From positions 1 through 40,203 of the forward strand of contig JABAAY010000004.1 in NCBI GenBank assembly GCA_014238525.1: a stretch of DNA of 40,203 nt. Direction: 5' to 3'. The notes under the pieces are model-generated. The model was not told where the DNA came from. It did not search any database and worked only from the letters and a program-made list of their open reading frames with translations. Of this stretch, positions 1-13,176 are shown in pieces. The stretch's first letter is position 1. Each line of letters begins with the position of its first letter. The DNA comes from Mycoplasmatales bacterium. GTDB taxonomy: Bacteria; Bacillota_I; Bacilli_A; Mycoplasmatales; JABAAY01. The translations under genes were made by a program, and so were the position numbers.

Positions 1-261
1 CAAAATTTCTAATTTTATCATTTCAATCATTTCAGCATTACTCTCTTCTTTTAGAGCAGCACTGCTAATTTTTATATTGTCTTCCAACTTGATAAATTCG
101 TTATATGAATCGTATATATCTTTATTTTGAGCAATTTTAATGTTCATTTCCTTGACTAACTCGTAATTCTCAAATACTTCTTTTTTAGAAAGCGATCCTT
201 GTCATTGCTCGCAATTTTCCTTGATACCATTTAGTCTAAGTCTTAAGTCTTTTGAAACCAT
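1..261 (-). CDS. prfA: Peptide chain release factor 1 (RF1), N-terminal part only
   Basis: Only the first 87 or so codons are inside the window; the gene continues past base 1. The start is ATG at 261, seven bases after the tdk stop. The translation begins MVSKDLRLRLNGIKENCEQW with a UGA-encoded Trp, followed by a charged helical region like domain 1 of RF1. The catalytic GGQ domain is outside the window. The identification rests on this N-terminus and on gene order: rpmE - tdk - prfA is a common Firmicutes/Mollicutes arrangement. Mollicutes that read UGA as Trp keep only RF1, which recognises UAA and UAG, and lack RF2. This agrees with the UGA usage throughout the window. It is probably co-transcribed with the upstream genes. 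Confidence 0.75.
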
Positions 262-268
262 ATTAAAT

Positions 269-850
269 TTATAAAACTGTGTGGCAAAAGCGACAGCGTG
301 CTTCGTATGAATCACTACCACTAATTAAAATTATTGGATCGGTAGTTTTTGCCGGCTCTCCATCGATTAATCTTTGTGTTTTGGTGGCTGGATTTCCACA
401 AATTACACAAACCGCTGATAATTTTGTTACAAATTCTGCAGATGTTAAAAGTTGGGGTATAAAAGAAAACGGTTTTCCTGTGAAATCCTGATCTAGACAC
501 CCGATAATAACTTTTTTTCCTTGATTGGCTATCTCGTTTGCTAATTCTACCAATGACTCGTCTAGAAATTGAGCCTCATCAACGACAAGTGCACTAAAAT
601 TAGGATTTTTACTTATTAATTTTCTAATGTCGCCTGAATTTTCTACAAAATTAGCATCAACAGAAGCGCCTAAATGAGTGATAATAACTGGTTTTTTACT
701 ATATCTAGTATCGATATGTGATTTTACAATTATTATGTTTTCTTTCGCATATTTAAGTGTTGTTATTCTTCGTATCAATTCTTCGGTTTTTCCTGCAAAC
801 ATACATCCGCAGATAACCTCTATTCACCCATCTCTGAATTTTTTATACAT
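269..850 (-). CDS. tdk: Thymidine kinase (type II)
   Basis: This enzyme phosphorylates thymidine to dTMP in pyrimidine salvage. The protein has 193 residues, the usual length for the family. It starts MYKKFRDGW with a UGA Trp; the ATG at 848-850 overlaps the rpmE stop in a TAATG junction. The Walker A loop is GCMFAGKTEELIRR near residues 15-28. The Walker B-like segment LVVDEAQFLDE carries the conserved Asp and Glu. Zinc ligands are visible as CVICG in the C-terminal half and CRFC at the very end. A shorter start at the internal Met of MFAGKT would remove the first strand of the P-loop fold, so the longer start is preferred. It lies between rpmE and prfA. Confidence 0.95.
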
Positions 851-1062
851 TATTTCTTCTTCTTTATATTGTATTTGGTGCGGAATTTCTCAACTCTTCC
901 TTTTGCTTTATCCAAGTTTAATTTATTGGTATAAAAACTATGGCAATTAGAACAGGTGTCAATTCTTATTTCTTTTTCGGTGCTTTGTGTCTTAAATTTT
1001 TTATGGCAAGTTGTACAAACAATCGTTACATCTTCCATAATTGGGTGAATATTTTTTTTCAT
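850..1062 (-). CDS. rpmE: 50S ribosomal protein L31 (bL31), zinc-binding form
   Basis: The protein has 70 residues. It begins MKKNIHPIMEDVTIVCTTC and carries two CxxC pairs (CTTC near residue 16 and CSNC near residue 36), so it is the C+ form of bL31 that binds zinc. The C-terminus is very basic (KKKK). I chose the ATG at 1062, just after the fba stop and preceded by an AGGA-like Shine-Dalgarno site, over an in-frame upstream TTG that would lie inside fba. The stop codon overlaps the tdk start in TAATG, which suggests translational coupling. It is a structural protein of the large subunit, made from the same run as fba and tdk. Confidence 0.93.
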   Translation of the reverse strand: MKKNIHPIMEDVTIVCTTCHKKFKTQSTEKEIRIDTCSNCHSFYTNKLNLDKAKGRVEKFRTKYNIKKKK

Positions 1063-1063
1063 A

Positions 1064-1936
1064 TTACGCTTTTCCTGTTGAACCAAATAATTTTAACTTA
1101 TTCTCAATAGCATTGTTCATTGCTATAAGACCCGGTTTCATAATGTTTCTTGGATCATATCCTTTCCCAATTTTGTATTTTTCACTTTCAAAGTAAACAA
1201 CTAGTGCGTCACAAAAAGCCTCCTGAATTTCAGTATTAACATTGATTTTAGACTCGCCGCATGAAATTGCTTTTTTTATTAAATCATCTGCAATGCCGCT
1301 TCCGCCGTGCAAAACTAGAGGTAATCCAGTGGCTTTAGAATATTCTTTCATTTCCTCAAACCCCAATTTAGCTTCGCCTTCGTAATGACCGTGCACAGAT
1401 CCAAGGGATGCAGCAAGAGCGTCAACACCAAGTGCAGCCATTCTTTTACATTCATCTAGTGATGCGTATCTAATTCCGCCAACAACGCCGTCTTCTTCTC
1501 CGCCAACGCTTCCTACTTCTGCTTCAACAGAAACACCGTGTTCCATAGCTAAAGCAACTACTTTTTTAGAAATTTCTAAATTTTCTTCAATATTTCTTTT
1601 GCTTCCGTCGAACATCACAGAACTGAAACCGCCTTTTATAGCTTCTTCTACTACTTCGTATGTTGTGCCGTGATCTAGATGTAAAATAACTGGGATGGTT
1701 ATTTTATAAAAATCTATCATTCCTAAAACCATTCCCGTGATAGCTTCGAATCCTCCCATATATTTTTTAGCTCCTTCTGAAACTCCCAAAATTATTGGCG
1801 AGTTACATTCTTGAGCGGTATTAAGTGCTGATTTTGTTCACTCTAAATTATTTATATTAATTTGAGCAACAGCGTACTTTCCTTGTCTTGCCATTGGCAA
1901 TATGTCTTTTAATGTCTTTAGTCTTTTGTTAAACAT
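1064..1936 (-). CDS. fba: Class II fructose-bisphosphate aldolase
   Basis: This is the zinc-dependent glycolytic aldolase that cleaves fructose 1,6-bisphosphate into dihydroxyacetone phosphate and glyceraldehyde 3-phosphate. The protein has 290 residues. The N-terminus MFNKRLKTLKDILPMARQGK leads into the family motif YAVAQININNLEWTK (Trp is UGA). Visible motifs are HLDHG (catalytic Asp and zinc His), SSVMFDGS, SVHGHYEGEA (zinc His), VLHGGSGI (zinc His and phosphate-binding glycines) and NVNTEIQ. The start is ATG at 1936, with a strong AAAAGGAG Shine-Dalgarno site 5 bases upstream, and lies 19 bases inside the 3' end of pyrG. It is expressed with pyrG and transketolase genes. Confidence 0.96.
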
Positions 1937-3573
1937 TGTACTCCTTTTAAGTGGTTTTGTTTTTTTACTATTTCTATTAAACCATAAAATAACGGTGATG
2001 GTGTATTAGGACGACTTTTAAATTCAGGATGAAATTGACATCCGATAAAGAAGTTGTTTTTAGGTAATTCAAGGATTTCTATCAGTTGATTCTCTGTGTT
2101 TACACCTGAGCAAACAAGTCCACTGTTTTCAAATTGTTCTCTAAAATCATTGTTAAATTCATAGCGATGTCTGTGTCTTTCGGTAATGTTATTCTTGCCA
2201 TAAATTTTAAATGCCTGTGTGTTGGACTTTATTTTACATTTAAAGTTGCCTAACCTTAATGTTCCACCATGGCCGACTTTTTTGTCATCACATTCTTCTA
2301 AAATATTAATAATGGGGTATTGTGTGTTGGCATCAAATTCAGTAGAATTGGCATTTTTTAAATTTAAAACGTTTCGGGCAAATTCTACTGCCATAAGTTG
2401 CATTCCTAAACAAATACCAAGAATAGGTATGTTGTTTTCTCGACAATGTTTTATTGTAGCAATTTTACCGTTGATTCCTCTGTCCCCGAATCCGCCGGGA
2501 ATAATTACACCATCATTTGAGGATATTATTTCACCAACGTTTTTTTCATTTATGGAGTCAGAATTAACCATTTTCAATTCTACATTTACCTCCGCTGCGA
2601 ATCCCGAATGTTTAATAGATTCACAAATAGAGAGGTAGGTGTCTGATGACTCAGTATATTTGCCGACAAGAACAATTTTTATTTTCTCTGTCTTGTCGTT
2701 ATCAATAAAAGAAATTATGTTATTAAAATCTCTAAATTCGATTATAGGCTTTGTAACTTTGAAATGATTATAAATTTTGGACATAATGTCTTGTTTTTCT
2801 AAAAATAGCGGAACATGATAAATGGACTTAGCATCCTCGCACGCGAAAACATTGTCTTTTTTAATGTTGCAGAAAAAAGCAATTTTAGAAAGTAACTCCT
2901 TTTCTATTGGAACGGAAGAACGACACATTATAAAGTTAGGGTGAACGCCTTGTTGATTTAGGGTTCTTGTAGAGTGTTGAGCAGGCTTGGTTTTTAGTTC
3001 CTTAGTTATGGGCAAATAAGGAAGAAGAACTGTGTGAATATAAAGAACTTGGGATTTATCAAGCAATAATCCTATTTCTCTTATTGCTTCGATGAAAGGA
3101 TCTAATTCTATGTCGCCTACTGTTCCACCAATCTCAACAATCATATAATCATAATCTTTTTTTTCTACAGTGCCTAGTATAGCGTTAACTATACTAGAAG
3201 TCAGGTGAGGAATAACTTGGACTGTTTGTCCTAGAAATTTACCTTGTCTTTCGTCTTCTATTAGTCTCGAATATATTTTTCCGGCAGTTATGTTTGAATG
3301 TTTATTTAATTCCACATTAGTCATTCTTTCGTAATGACCAATGTCCAAATCTGTCTCAGCACCATCGTATGTAACAAAAACTTCTCCATGTTGTGCAGGG
3401 CTAATTGTGCCTGGATCTACATTTAAATAGGGGTCGATTTTCTGTAAAAAGACTTTATTTTTAGAATTTTTAAGTAGTCGAGCTGTGCTCGCTGCTATAG
3501 TGCCTTTGCCTAAAGATGAGACAACACCCCCAGTAATAAAAATAAATTTAGTTTTATTCGTCGCTGTTTTCAT
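1918..3573 (-). CDS. pyrG: CTP synthase (glutamine-hydrolysing)
   Basis: It converts UTP to CTP using ATP and glutamine. The protein has 551 residues, close to the usual 530-550. The synthetase domain opens with FIFITGGVVSSLGKG (P-loop-like); the ISPAQHGEVFVTYDGAETDL region and IGGTVGDIE are typical. The C-terminal class I glutamine amidotransferase domain has the nucleophile elbow GICLGMQ and the catalytic His-Glu in QFHPEFKSRP. The exact start is uncertain: ATG at 3573 is chosen, ATG at 3579 is also possible. Either overlaps the 3' end of rpoE by 20-26 bases. The rpoE-pyrG order is well conserved in Firmicutes, and fba often follows. Confidence 0.97.
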   Translation of the reverse strand: MKTATNKTKFIFITGGVVSSLGKGTIAASTARLLKNSKNKVFLQKIDPYLNVDPGTISPAQHGEVFVTYDGAETDLDIGHYERMTNVELNKHSNITAGKIYSRLIEDERQGKFLGQTVQVIPHLTSSIVNAILGTVEKKDYDYMIVEIGGTVGDIELDPFIEAIREIGLLLDKSQVLYIHTVLLPYLPITKELKTKPAQHSTRTLNQQGVHPNFIMCRSSVPIEKELLSKIAFFCNIKKDNVFACEDAKSIYHVPLFLEKQDIMSKIYNHFKVTKPIIEFRDFNNIISFIDNDKTEKIKIVLVGKYTESSDTYLSICESIKHSGFAAEVNVELKMVNSDSINEKNVGEIISSNDGVIIPGGFGDRGINGKIATIKHCRENNIPILGICLGMQLMAVEFARNVLNLKNANSTEFDANTQYPIINILEECDDKKVGHGGTLRLGNFKCKIKSNTQAFKIYGKNNITERHRHRYEFNNDFREQFENSGLVCSGVNTENQLIEILELPKNNFFIGCQFHPEFKSRPNTPSPLFYGLIEIVKKQNHLKGVQCLTKD

Positions 3574-4081
3574 CAACATCAAGTATTATTTCTGTTGTTT
3601 CGCTTGTTTCCATTTCGCTCATGGTTTCATCTATTAAAATATCATCTAAATAAACTTCTTCATTAGCATCAGCAGCCTTATTAAGGTTTATATCCTTAAC
3701 TAAACTTTCTTCACCTAATTTTTCTGTATCTAAAGTTATAGGTAAATCACCATCATCGTTAAGCGCTTCTTCTTTTTTGTAACTATCTTCTTCGTTTATG
3801 TCTGTTTCATCATCATGAAACAAATCGCTTTCATCATAAACACTACTTACGTTGTGCTGAAATTCATCAAAAGGTTGGTTTCTCTTAATATCTCAATTAT
3901 TCCTTCCAACAGTTACAAACCTTCTATCGTTTATAAAATTAAAATAAAATTTGGTCATTTCTTCGCTTTTTTGATTATCAGTCATTTTAATGCCCTTTGT
4001 GAAGTGGTTTCAAATCTCGTAGAAATCTTGAGGACATCCTTTTTTTTCAAGATATTCGTATGCTTTTTCTAAATCTATCAT
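3554..4081 (-). CDS. rpoE: RNA polymerase delta subunit
   Basis: The delta factor of RNA polymerase in Firmicutes and Mollicutes promotes recycling and promoter selectivity. The protein has 175 residues. The first about 90 form a HARE-HTH domain: [23 protein letters not shown], then RRFVTVGRNNWDIKR, with Trp codons written as TGA. The remaining half is an extremely acidic disordered tail (runs rich in Asp and Glu to the C-terminus), the hallmark of delta. The start ATG at 4081 shares one base with the transketolase stop (TAATG). It sits upstream of pyrG as in many Firmicutes. The acidic tail overlaps the start of pyrG. Confidence 0.93.
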
Positions 4082-6060
4082 TATATTTTTCCTTCCAGGT
4101 AAGAAATTATTTTTTTCTTTACACTTTCTTTATCTAGTTTTAATTTTTTGATTAAGTTTTCTTCTTTTGCTGATCCGCCGAAATCATCAACACCTATAGC
4201 TAATCCGTCGCTTCCAATATACTTATGTCAACCAAAAGTTGTTGCTATTTCATAAGAAATTTTTATTGACTTAGGAGTAATAACTGACCTTTTGTATTGT
4301 TCTATTTGTTTATCAAATAATTTCATACACAGCATGCTCACGACATTTATTTCTCATTGTTTCTCTTTATGAAGTTCTTTAGCAATTTCAACAGCAGTAG
4401 ATACTTCGCTTCCTGTGGATATGATTATGGCTTGTGGTTTTTCTGAAACTTTATGAATAACATATGCTCCTCTTATTCCAACAGAGTTTTGTGGAGTTTT
4501 AGTAATTTTAACTTTTTGCCTCGATGTACCGATAAAAACAGGTTTGCTTCTTTGAAAAAATCCAAATGCCATGGCTTCTATCATTTCTCTTAGATTGGAT
4601 GGTCGAAGGAAGTACAAATTAGGCGTGGAGCGAAGCATCGCAAATTGTTCTATAGGTTGGTGAGTAGGTCCGTCGGTTCCAACCCATACAGAATCATGAG
4701 AAAAAATGTTAACAACAGGAAACTTACTTAATGCCCCCAATCTCAATGCTGGTTTTGTGTAATCCGAAAAAACCAAAAAACTACTTGTGACAGCTTTCAA
4801 AATTCTAGTTCCAACAATTCCGTTGGCAATTGCTGTCATAGCAAATTCTCGAACTCCTGCTTTTAAATAGTTGGAATTTCTGTTGGTTGGACTGTAAGGA
4901 TTGTCAGTTCCGACTATCTTAGTGCTGGATCCTAGATCAGCATTTAAAACTACAATGCCTCTTGTTCTTTCCAAGAAAAGCTTCAGAACTTGAATGGAAA
5001 TATTCCTAAGTTGGTCGTCTTTTTCTTCCATAAAGTTTTTTGGGAGAGTTTCTCTATCGACAGGAAACATTCCTTTGATATAAATTTCCATTATTTCCGG
5101 AAAAAGATTCAATAATTTCTCTGAAGTTTCTTTTCATACATTGATTATTTTTGAATTTCTTTCATCAAAGAAATTCAAAAAATCGTTTTTCAAAATTTCA
5201 TTGTTGGAAAAAGGGTCTTTTTTTATTTTATAGTGTTTTTTTGTGGCATCGGCTTGCTCATTTAGAATAGCTCCATGAGCCTTATTCGTATTTTCTACCG
5301 GTGATCCTGCTCCTATTATGCTTTTAATTTCAATAATGCTAGGTTTTTCGGATCGTTTAGCATTTTCAATAGCCTTATTTATCTCGTCAATGTTTTCGGA
5401 ATCTTTTACTAATTGGTAATGTCATTGGTTGCTTTCGAAATATTTCTTTATATCTGTATTAGTACACTCGCTTGTTTTACCGTCTAGCTGAATGTCGTTA
5501 GAATCATAAAGCAAAGTTAATTTGTCCAATTTTCATGTACCCGCAAGAGCAATGGATTCTAATGCAACTCCTTCTTGAAGATCTCCATCACCACACATTA
5601 CGTAAGTGTGATAATTAATAGGGGACTGGGATTTCTTGTTTTCGTAGTTAGCTCTTCAGTATGTTTCAGTAACAGCAGCACCAACGGACATTGCAATTCC
5701 CTGCCCTAAAGGACCTGTTGTATAATCTATTCCTTGTGTTACAGTGTTTTCGGGATGTCCAGGGGTTTTTGAATCCAATTTTCTAAATTGTTTTAAATCA
5801 TCCATTGATAAATAATCCAACATGAATAGTACAGTGTACATCATTGCTGATCCATGACCAGCACTTAAAATGAAACGATCTCTATTTATTCAGTCACGAT
5901 TTTCTGTATCTCAGCATATATGGTTTTTGAATAGCAAATACATAGCAGGCATAGCTGCTATTGCCATTCCAGAGTGTCCGATTTGGGCATTATTTACTTG
6001 ATCAATGGCAAGACCTCTCATAAAATTTATAGTTTGAATATCTTTTGTATTGCCGTCCAT
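4081..6060 (-). CDS. tkt: Transketolase
   Basis: This thiamine-diphosphate enzyme transfers two-carbon units between pentose and hexose or triose phosphates; it supplies ribose 5-phosphate when the oxidative branch is absent. The protein has 659 residues, the normal length, with several UGA Trp codons. Visible: [16 protein letters not shown] (GHGS motif), [22 protein letters not shown], then in the pyrimidine-binding half [14 protein letters not shown] and [20 protein letters not shown], and a C-terminal domain with IISTGSEVS. The start is ATG at 6060, six bases after a TAATAT box, so the transcript may be leaderless. It heads a seven-gene run ending in prfA. Confidence 0.97.
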
Positions 6061-6073
6061 ATATACATATTAC
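6061..6073 (-). promoter_or_regulatory. -10 box for leaderless tkt transcript
   Basis: On the minus strand TAATAT (6072-6067) is followed by six bases and then the tkt ATG at 6060. No convincing -35 box is seen. The spacing equals that at the tmRNA promoter, which points to a start at or next to the A of the ATG. Confidence 0.55.
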
Positions 6074-6102
6074 ATTTATTTGTAACAAAAACCAAGCACA
6101 AA

Positions 6103-7728
6103 TTACATTACGGAAGGATGAGAAACGCTCAAAAGATTTAGAATTGTTTTCATAAAATTTTGGGTTTTTTGAACTATTTTTATTCTTAAATTTTCTATTG
6201 CTTTGTTATCGTTAAAAACACGATTAAGAGAATAGAAATTATGAAATGATTTTGCTAATTTAATGGCATATCTAACCAAAAAAACTGGATCTAACTCTTT
6301 TATGCTTTGTTCTAAAACATCCTCAAATTCTTCAAATGTTTTCAACAATTCTTTTTCGCTATCGGTAAAGTTATGTTGTTCGTGAGTTTCTATGGAAACA
6401 GGTTTTATATATTTAGCCAGTAATTGACATGATCTTGCATACACATATTGACAGTAATAAAGGAGGTTTTCTTTAGTTTGCTTTCTTGCCTCATTGATAT
6501 CTATTTCAATGCTTGTTTTTTTAGAATTATTTAACAAAAAGAAGAAGGAAGCATCTTTCCCAATTAAAGAAAACAAGTCTCTTCATCAAAAAACATTTCC
6601 CTTTCTTTTAGACATTTTAATTTTTTGATCAGCGTTTTTTAGTTTAACTAATTCCATAAGAGGAATTTGAATTTTACTCATGGGATACCCCATTGTTTCG
6701 CATAAAATTTTTAATCTTTTAACATAACCGTGATGATCAGAGCCCCAAACATTTATTAACATATCGTAATTGTGCTGAATTCGCTCGTAGTGGTAAACAG
6801 CATCCGGGAGAATGTATGTATAGGACTTATCACTTTTAACAAGAACTCTGTCTTTATCGTCTCCGTATTTTTGTGTTTGAATTCACAAAGCGTTGTCTTT
6901 TACATAAACAACTTTCTTTTCTTCTAAAATTTCCAAATATTTTTTTATCAAATACTCTTGGTTATTATAAAGATCCGATTCATTAAATCATTCGTCAAAA
7001 ACAATATCTAAAGACGAAATGTCCTCTTTAATTTCAGAAGTAAAATATTCTCGCACTTTTTTTCTTGCAATAATAAAATTATCAGATGTAAAATTATATA
7101 TTTCAAAGTCTTCCTTAGCAAAATTAGTGTTTATGTTTCTGGCCGCTTCTTCGATTTCTGTACCTTTATAAAAATCTGGATCTTCGATATCCAACGAGAA
7201 AAATAGATTCATAACGCTCTGAGTACACACGTTTATTTGGTGACCATGATTGTTGTTGTAGTAAATAGTGGAAACATTATGACCCTTGAATTTCAAAATA
7301 TTTTTTAAAACTTTTGCATATACCGCATTTCTCATATGACCTATGTGCATGTAACCGGTAGGATTAGCACATATAGATTCAATATTTATGTTTTGAGGTT
7401 CCTTTGCACGAGAAACTAAGTGGTGATTTTTGTCAAGAATGTTTTGGTACATTTGATTGGACAAAAAAACGTTAAAAAAACCATTTTTAGCCACATTTAT
7501 TGTCATTCCTGTATCTTTTGTTATTGATTTTTTAATTTTTTCAGCAATTGCTACTGGGCTTTGTCGCAGTTTCTTAGATAATAGAAAGGGGAAATTAGAA
7601 TAATAATCACACACAGAAGGGTGTTTGCCTTTTAAAACTTGTGCATTGAAGTCAATGTCAAAATCCGCTTTCACCTGTTTACTTAAAATTTGAGAAATGT
7701 ACTCAGCAATGTTCACTGTTTTATCCAT
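6103..7728 (-). CDS. argS: Arginyl-tRNA synthetase
   Basis: This class I aminoacyl-tRNA synthetase charges tRNA-Arg. The protein has 541 residues. The N-terminal additional domain starts MDKTVNIAEYIS; the HIGH signature is in ICANPTGYMHIGHMRNA near residue 120; the second signature reads KIKMSKRKGNVFWWRD (both Trp as TGA); the C-terminal helical anticodon domain contains the EKELLKTFEEFEDVL region. Two UGA codons split the frame if the standard code is used. The start ATG at 7728 overlaps the 3' end of the HD-domain gene by eight bases. It is the last gene of the ychF - ispF - gltX - HD - argS run. Confidence 0.96.
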
Positions 7729-8901
7729 AAAAAATATAAGTTATTTTCTGTTCTGTTTTTCCCAAATCTTTAAGTAGTGGGGATATCTTATCAATTATTT
7801 GATAAGTGCTGTCGTAGTTTTTTATATAAATATTTTGTTCAGTAATGTTTCCTATTGATTTGTAAGCAATATTTCTAGATGAAAAGTAGTGAAAATAATA
7901 ATCTGGGTCAAGTCCTTGAGAAATTACGCTTTTTTTTATATTTTCTCTTTCCTGAATAGTTGTTTTTCTTGAATAGTTGAATAGTCTTGCCGTAGATACT
8001 TTGTAAACCAAATCGCTCAATATATTGTCATTTTCTTTTTCTAAGTTAAAAATACTGGACATAAAATTAAAATCATTTAACTGTGTGTACTCTTCAACCG
8101 TAAAGTCTCTTTCTCTTAAAATTGGCAGTAATAGTGTTATGTCGGATGAAAAAGAAAAGTTCTCTTTGTAAAGTGCTCTTGCTCTCTTAATTATTTTTCA
8201 AATCATAATTTCAAAACCCACACTTTTTGGATGGAGAACAACTTGTTTGTACAAATACATTCTTCCAAGCAAATATTTTTCTAAAACGTGCGTGCATCCA
8301 ATGCCAAATCCCATTATTCTTTTTTTTCCTTTTTCAAAAAAGGATAACGACTTTAACATTAATTCTAAATCAAAAACACTATAGGAAACGCCTGAAAAAT
8401 GTCCATCCCTTAGTAAGTAGTCCATCCTGTCTGCATCTATCTGTGAAGAGACGATTTGATTAACTGAATTATTAGAATATTCTTTTCTTAAGACTTTCGC
8501 AATATCATCAGGTAATCTTTTGTCGATTTTTTTTAAAATCTGAAAAAGTTCTGTACGGTTGGAATTAATGATTTGAATTCCGTATTCCTCGTGTGATGTT
8601 TTTGTAAACATCTCAAATGTATGAGACAAAGGCCCGTGACCAACATCATGTAATAGGGCAGCCACTTGAACCAATAATCTTTCATATTCAGAGAATTCTG
8701 AATAGTGATTCTCTGTAATGCGTCTAGCAATTTCATATGTTCCCAAACAATGTAAAAATCTTGAATGTGTGCTTCCTGGATAAGCGTACCTGACACTGTA
8801 CGATTGGCTAATGTTCATTAATCGCTGAAACTCTTTTGTTTTCAATATATTGTAAACATCAGGATTTTTAAAAGTTATAAACTGATGAATTGGGTCTCTT
8901 A

Positions 8902-8917
<16 letters not shown>
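7721..8917 (-). CDS. HD-domain phosphohydrolase (YwfO / dNTP triphosphohydrolase-like)
   Basis: A 398-residue member of the HD superfamily (COG1078, related to SAMHD1 and YwfO). The N-terminus MFEKIIRDPIHQFITF is typical. Metal ligands are visible: the His of STHSRFLHCLG, the HD pair in AALLHDVGHGPLSH and the distal Asp in SSQIDADRMDYLLRDG. The family hydrolyses deoxynucleoside triphosphates or related nucleotides; the substrate here is unknown. The first 240 residues hold the catalytic core; the rest, joined through a UGA Trp, is less conserved. It overlaps gltX upstream by 16 bases and argS downstream by 8, so its expression is tied to two tRNA synthetases. Confidence 0.88.
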
Positions 8918-10799
<1,882 letters not shown>

Positions 10800-10819
10800 G
10801 TTAAGGGCCTTAAAACCTA

Positions 10820-11908
10820 TTATATATTAAACTTAAAAAAACAAACATCGCCATCCTTCATTAAGTATTTTTTACCTTCAGTTTTTATTAATCCTTTGTT
10901 TTTTAAGTTTTGAATTGTGCTTCACACTTTCAAATCATTGTATTTATATATTTCTGCCTTGATAAATCCTTTTGCAAAATCTGTATGTATTACTCCAGCG
11001 CACTCCTGTGCTGTCATTCCATCAACATACACTCATGCCCTAGTCTCTTGTTCACCGGCTGTGAAAAATGTTTTTTGATGTAAGGTTCCATAACACTGTC
11101 GCACAATCTTATCTAGCCCGCTCATTTTCAATCCTAGTTCATCTATGAATTCTTGTCTTTCTTCTTTTGCAAGTTTCGAAATTTCCAATTCTAATTTTGC
11201 GCTTATTGTGATAACTTCTGTGCCGACTTTCTCAATAAGTTTTTTATAGTGTTCGTTTTCAAGGGGATTTAGTATTTTATCTTCTTCTACATTAGCAACA
11301 TATAACATATGTTTTATTGTTAGAAAATTTCACTCTTTTAAAATTTCCTCGTCTTCTGATCTAAAAGAAACTTCATTTAGCATTTGGTTTTTGTTTAAGT
11401 GTTCAATTACATTTTCCAGTAACTGTTTTCTTGAAACCAGGCTTTTATCGTGATTAGAATTTTTAGAGATTTTTTTCAATATGTTTATGGCTTGTTCCAA
11501 GTCTGCATAAATAAGTTCCAGGTTAACACTTTCCAAATCATCTATTGGATCAATTCTGTCGTGTACGTGAATTATGTTTCTATCTTCAAAACACCTAACT
11601 ACATGACAAATCATATCAACATTTCTAATATTTCCTAAAAACTGATTTCCCAACCCCTCGCCCTTGCTTGCTCCTTTAATTAATCCAGCAATATCAACAA
11701 TTCTTAAATTAGCTTCAATAACTTTTTTGCTAGAAAATACCTTGCTAAGAAAATTTAATCTTTCATCATAAACTTTAGCAATACCTACGTTTGCATCGAT
11801 TGTCACAAACGGGTAGTTTGCTATTTCTGTCTGAATAGCAGTAATTGCACTAAATAATGTTGATTTTCCAACATTAGGTAATCCTACTATTCCAACTTTT
11901 GAAGACAT
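10820..11908 (-). CDS. ychF: Ribosome-binding ATPase YchF (OBG family)
   Basis: A translation-associated P-loop NTPase of the Obg family that prefers ATP. The protein has 362 residues, the usual length. G1 is GLPNVGKSTLFSAIT near residue 8; G3 is RIVDIAGLIKGASKGEGLGNQFL; the NVEE region after MLYVAN replaces the GTP-specific NKxD; the C-terminal TGS domain includes FFTAGEQETRAW (Trp as TGA) and TDFAKGFIKAE. It is the first gene of a five-gene run and lies divergent from a lipoprotein gene 38 bases away. I could not identify its own -10 box with confidence (TATATT is 4 bases and TAGAAT 9 bases from the ATG). Confidence 0.96.
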
Positions 11909-11934
11909 GATTAATATATTCTACTTGTTTTGTA

Positions 11935-11946
11935 TAAAATAAATAT
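11935..11946 (+). promoter_or_regulatory. -10 box for leaderless lipoprotein transcript
   Basis: TAAAAT at 11935-11940 (within TATAAAAT at 11933-11940) is followed by six bases and then the ATG at 11947. There is no Shine-Dalgarno site between them. Confidence 0.55.
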
Positions 11947-13176
11947 ATGAACAAAAAAAATAAAATCATAACGACGGCGCTGGGAGCAGGTGTGTTGGGA
12001 AGTGGAATTGCATTAACCGCAATTGCACAGGCATGTACTGATGATTCCCCAGCGATTGATCCACAACAAGAAGAAGCAATAAACACAATAACCACTGAAT
12101 TGAATGCGGTAACTTCCTACAGAGAAGGGGATATTCCTGATGGTATTTTGTGAGAACTACTTAGACTAGCTATAAACGATAGTGATTCTGCAGCAGTGAA
12201 TGTACTAGAGTGAAATTTTAGTACGATTTCTGCTGAAGATATTTCTGTTTCCGGATATGACTATACAGTTCAATTAAATAATTTCCAGGGACTTTTTAAT
12301 GATGGACAAGTTGTCATGCAGGCGACGCCTTCGACTTCTGTCTCGTGAGTGTTGAGAAACAGAAATGTAAATGATAGCATTGGACAATTAGCTTTGAGAA
12401 CGGTTTCTCTAGATGATATTTCTGCCTCAAGACAGAATGATCAAACAATTATTGCGGAAGTTAACACTTTATCTAATTATAATGTCAGTACTTCTCAACC
12501 TTCAGGCCTTGCCTTAGAGTTGTTAACAGCCATTGAATCAAATATCACAGGTAGTTATCCGTTTGGTGCCCTTACTTTGTCAACACTAACTTTTAGTGAA
12601 TTAAATTCCTCAAGAGTTTTTCCGTTTAATACTAGCGGAGAAAACAATATTTATTCGATAAATATCGACATTGCTTCAGGAGTTGCTGCTTCTGGAACTG
12701 AAACAATATCCGTTGCAGGCAGTATGATTATTGCTGTTGAGGTAAGTAACATCAATAATTTTGCAATTAGTGCAACAACAGGCGTTACAGGCGTAACGCT
12801 TGGTGACGAGGCTTTGCGTGATACTATTCGTACAGCGGTAAATCAATTTTCCAATTACGATTCAATGGTTGGTGTAACCGATGCTTTAGCCTTGGCAATT
12901 CTTCCTGTCCTTAATTCCACAATACAAACTGTGTATGGAGAGCCTTCTGCAACTTTACTTACTTTAAATTTCAATATGGTCACATCCACCGACACATTAA
13001 TATCCCCTAGCAGCACTAACTATAATATTGGGTTTATTTCCATTACAAGTGCGACGATTAGCACTGATTCGGGTCCCTTTACTATTAATGATATTAATTT
13101 CAGAATCACAATCGGCGCTAATAGTGATTTTACACTTGATGATCAGAATATCGCAGTTATAATACCTACCGTTTAG
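11947..13176 (+). CDS. Modular lipoprotein with three repeat modules
   Basis: A 409-residue predicted lipoprotein. The signal peptide MNKKNKIITTALGAGVLGSG is followed by a hydrophobic stretch ending IAQAC, with the Cys at residue 30 as the acylation site. The mature part is rich in Ser, Thr, Asn and Val and consists of about three degenerate modules of 115-125 residues. Each opens with an I--IN-L-NY-like helix (ELNAVTSY, EVNTLSNY, AVNQFSNY) and continues into a beta-rich part (SLTFxxI... then TGVTG). At least three Trp codons are TGA. The same module occurs in the other lipoproteins of the window. Function unknown; a surface antigen or adhesin is the default inference. Its stop overlaps the parB stop by four bases. 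Confidence 0.88.
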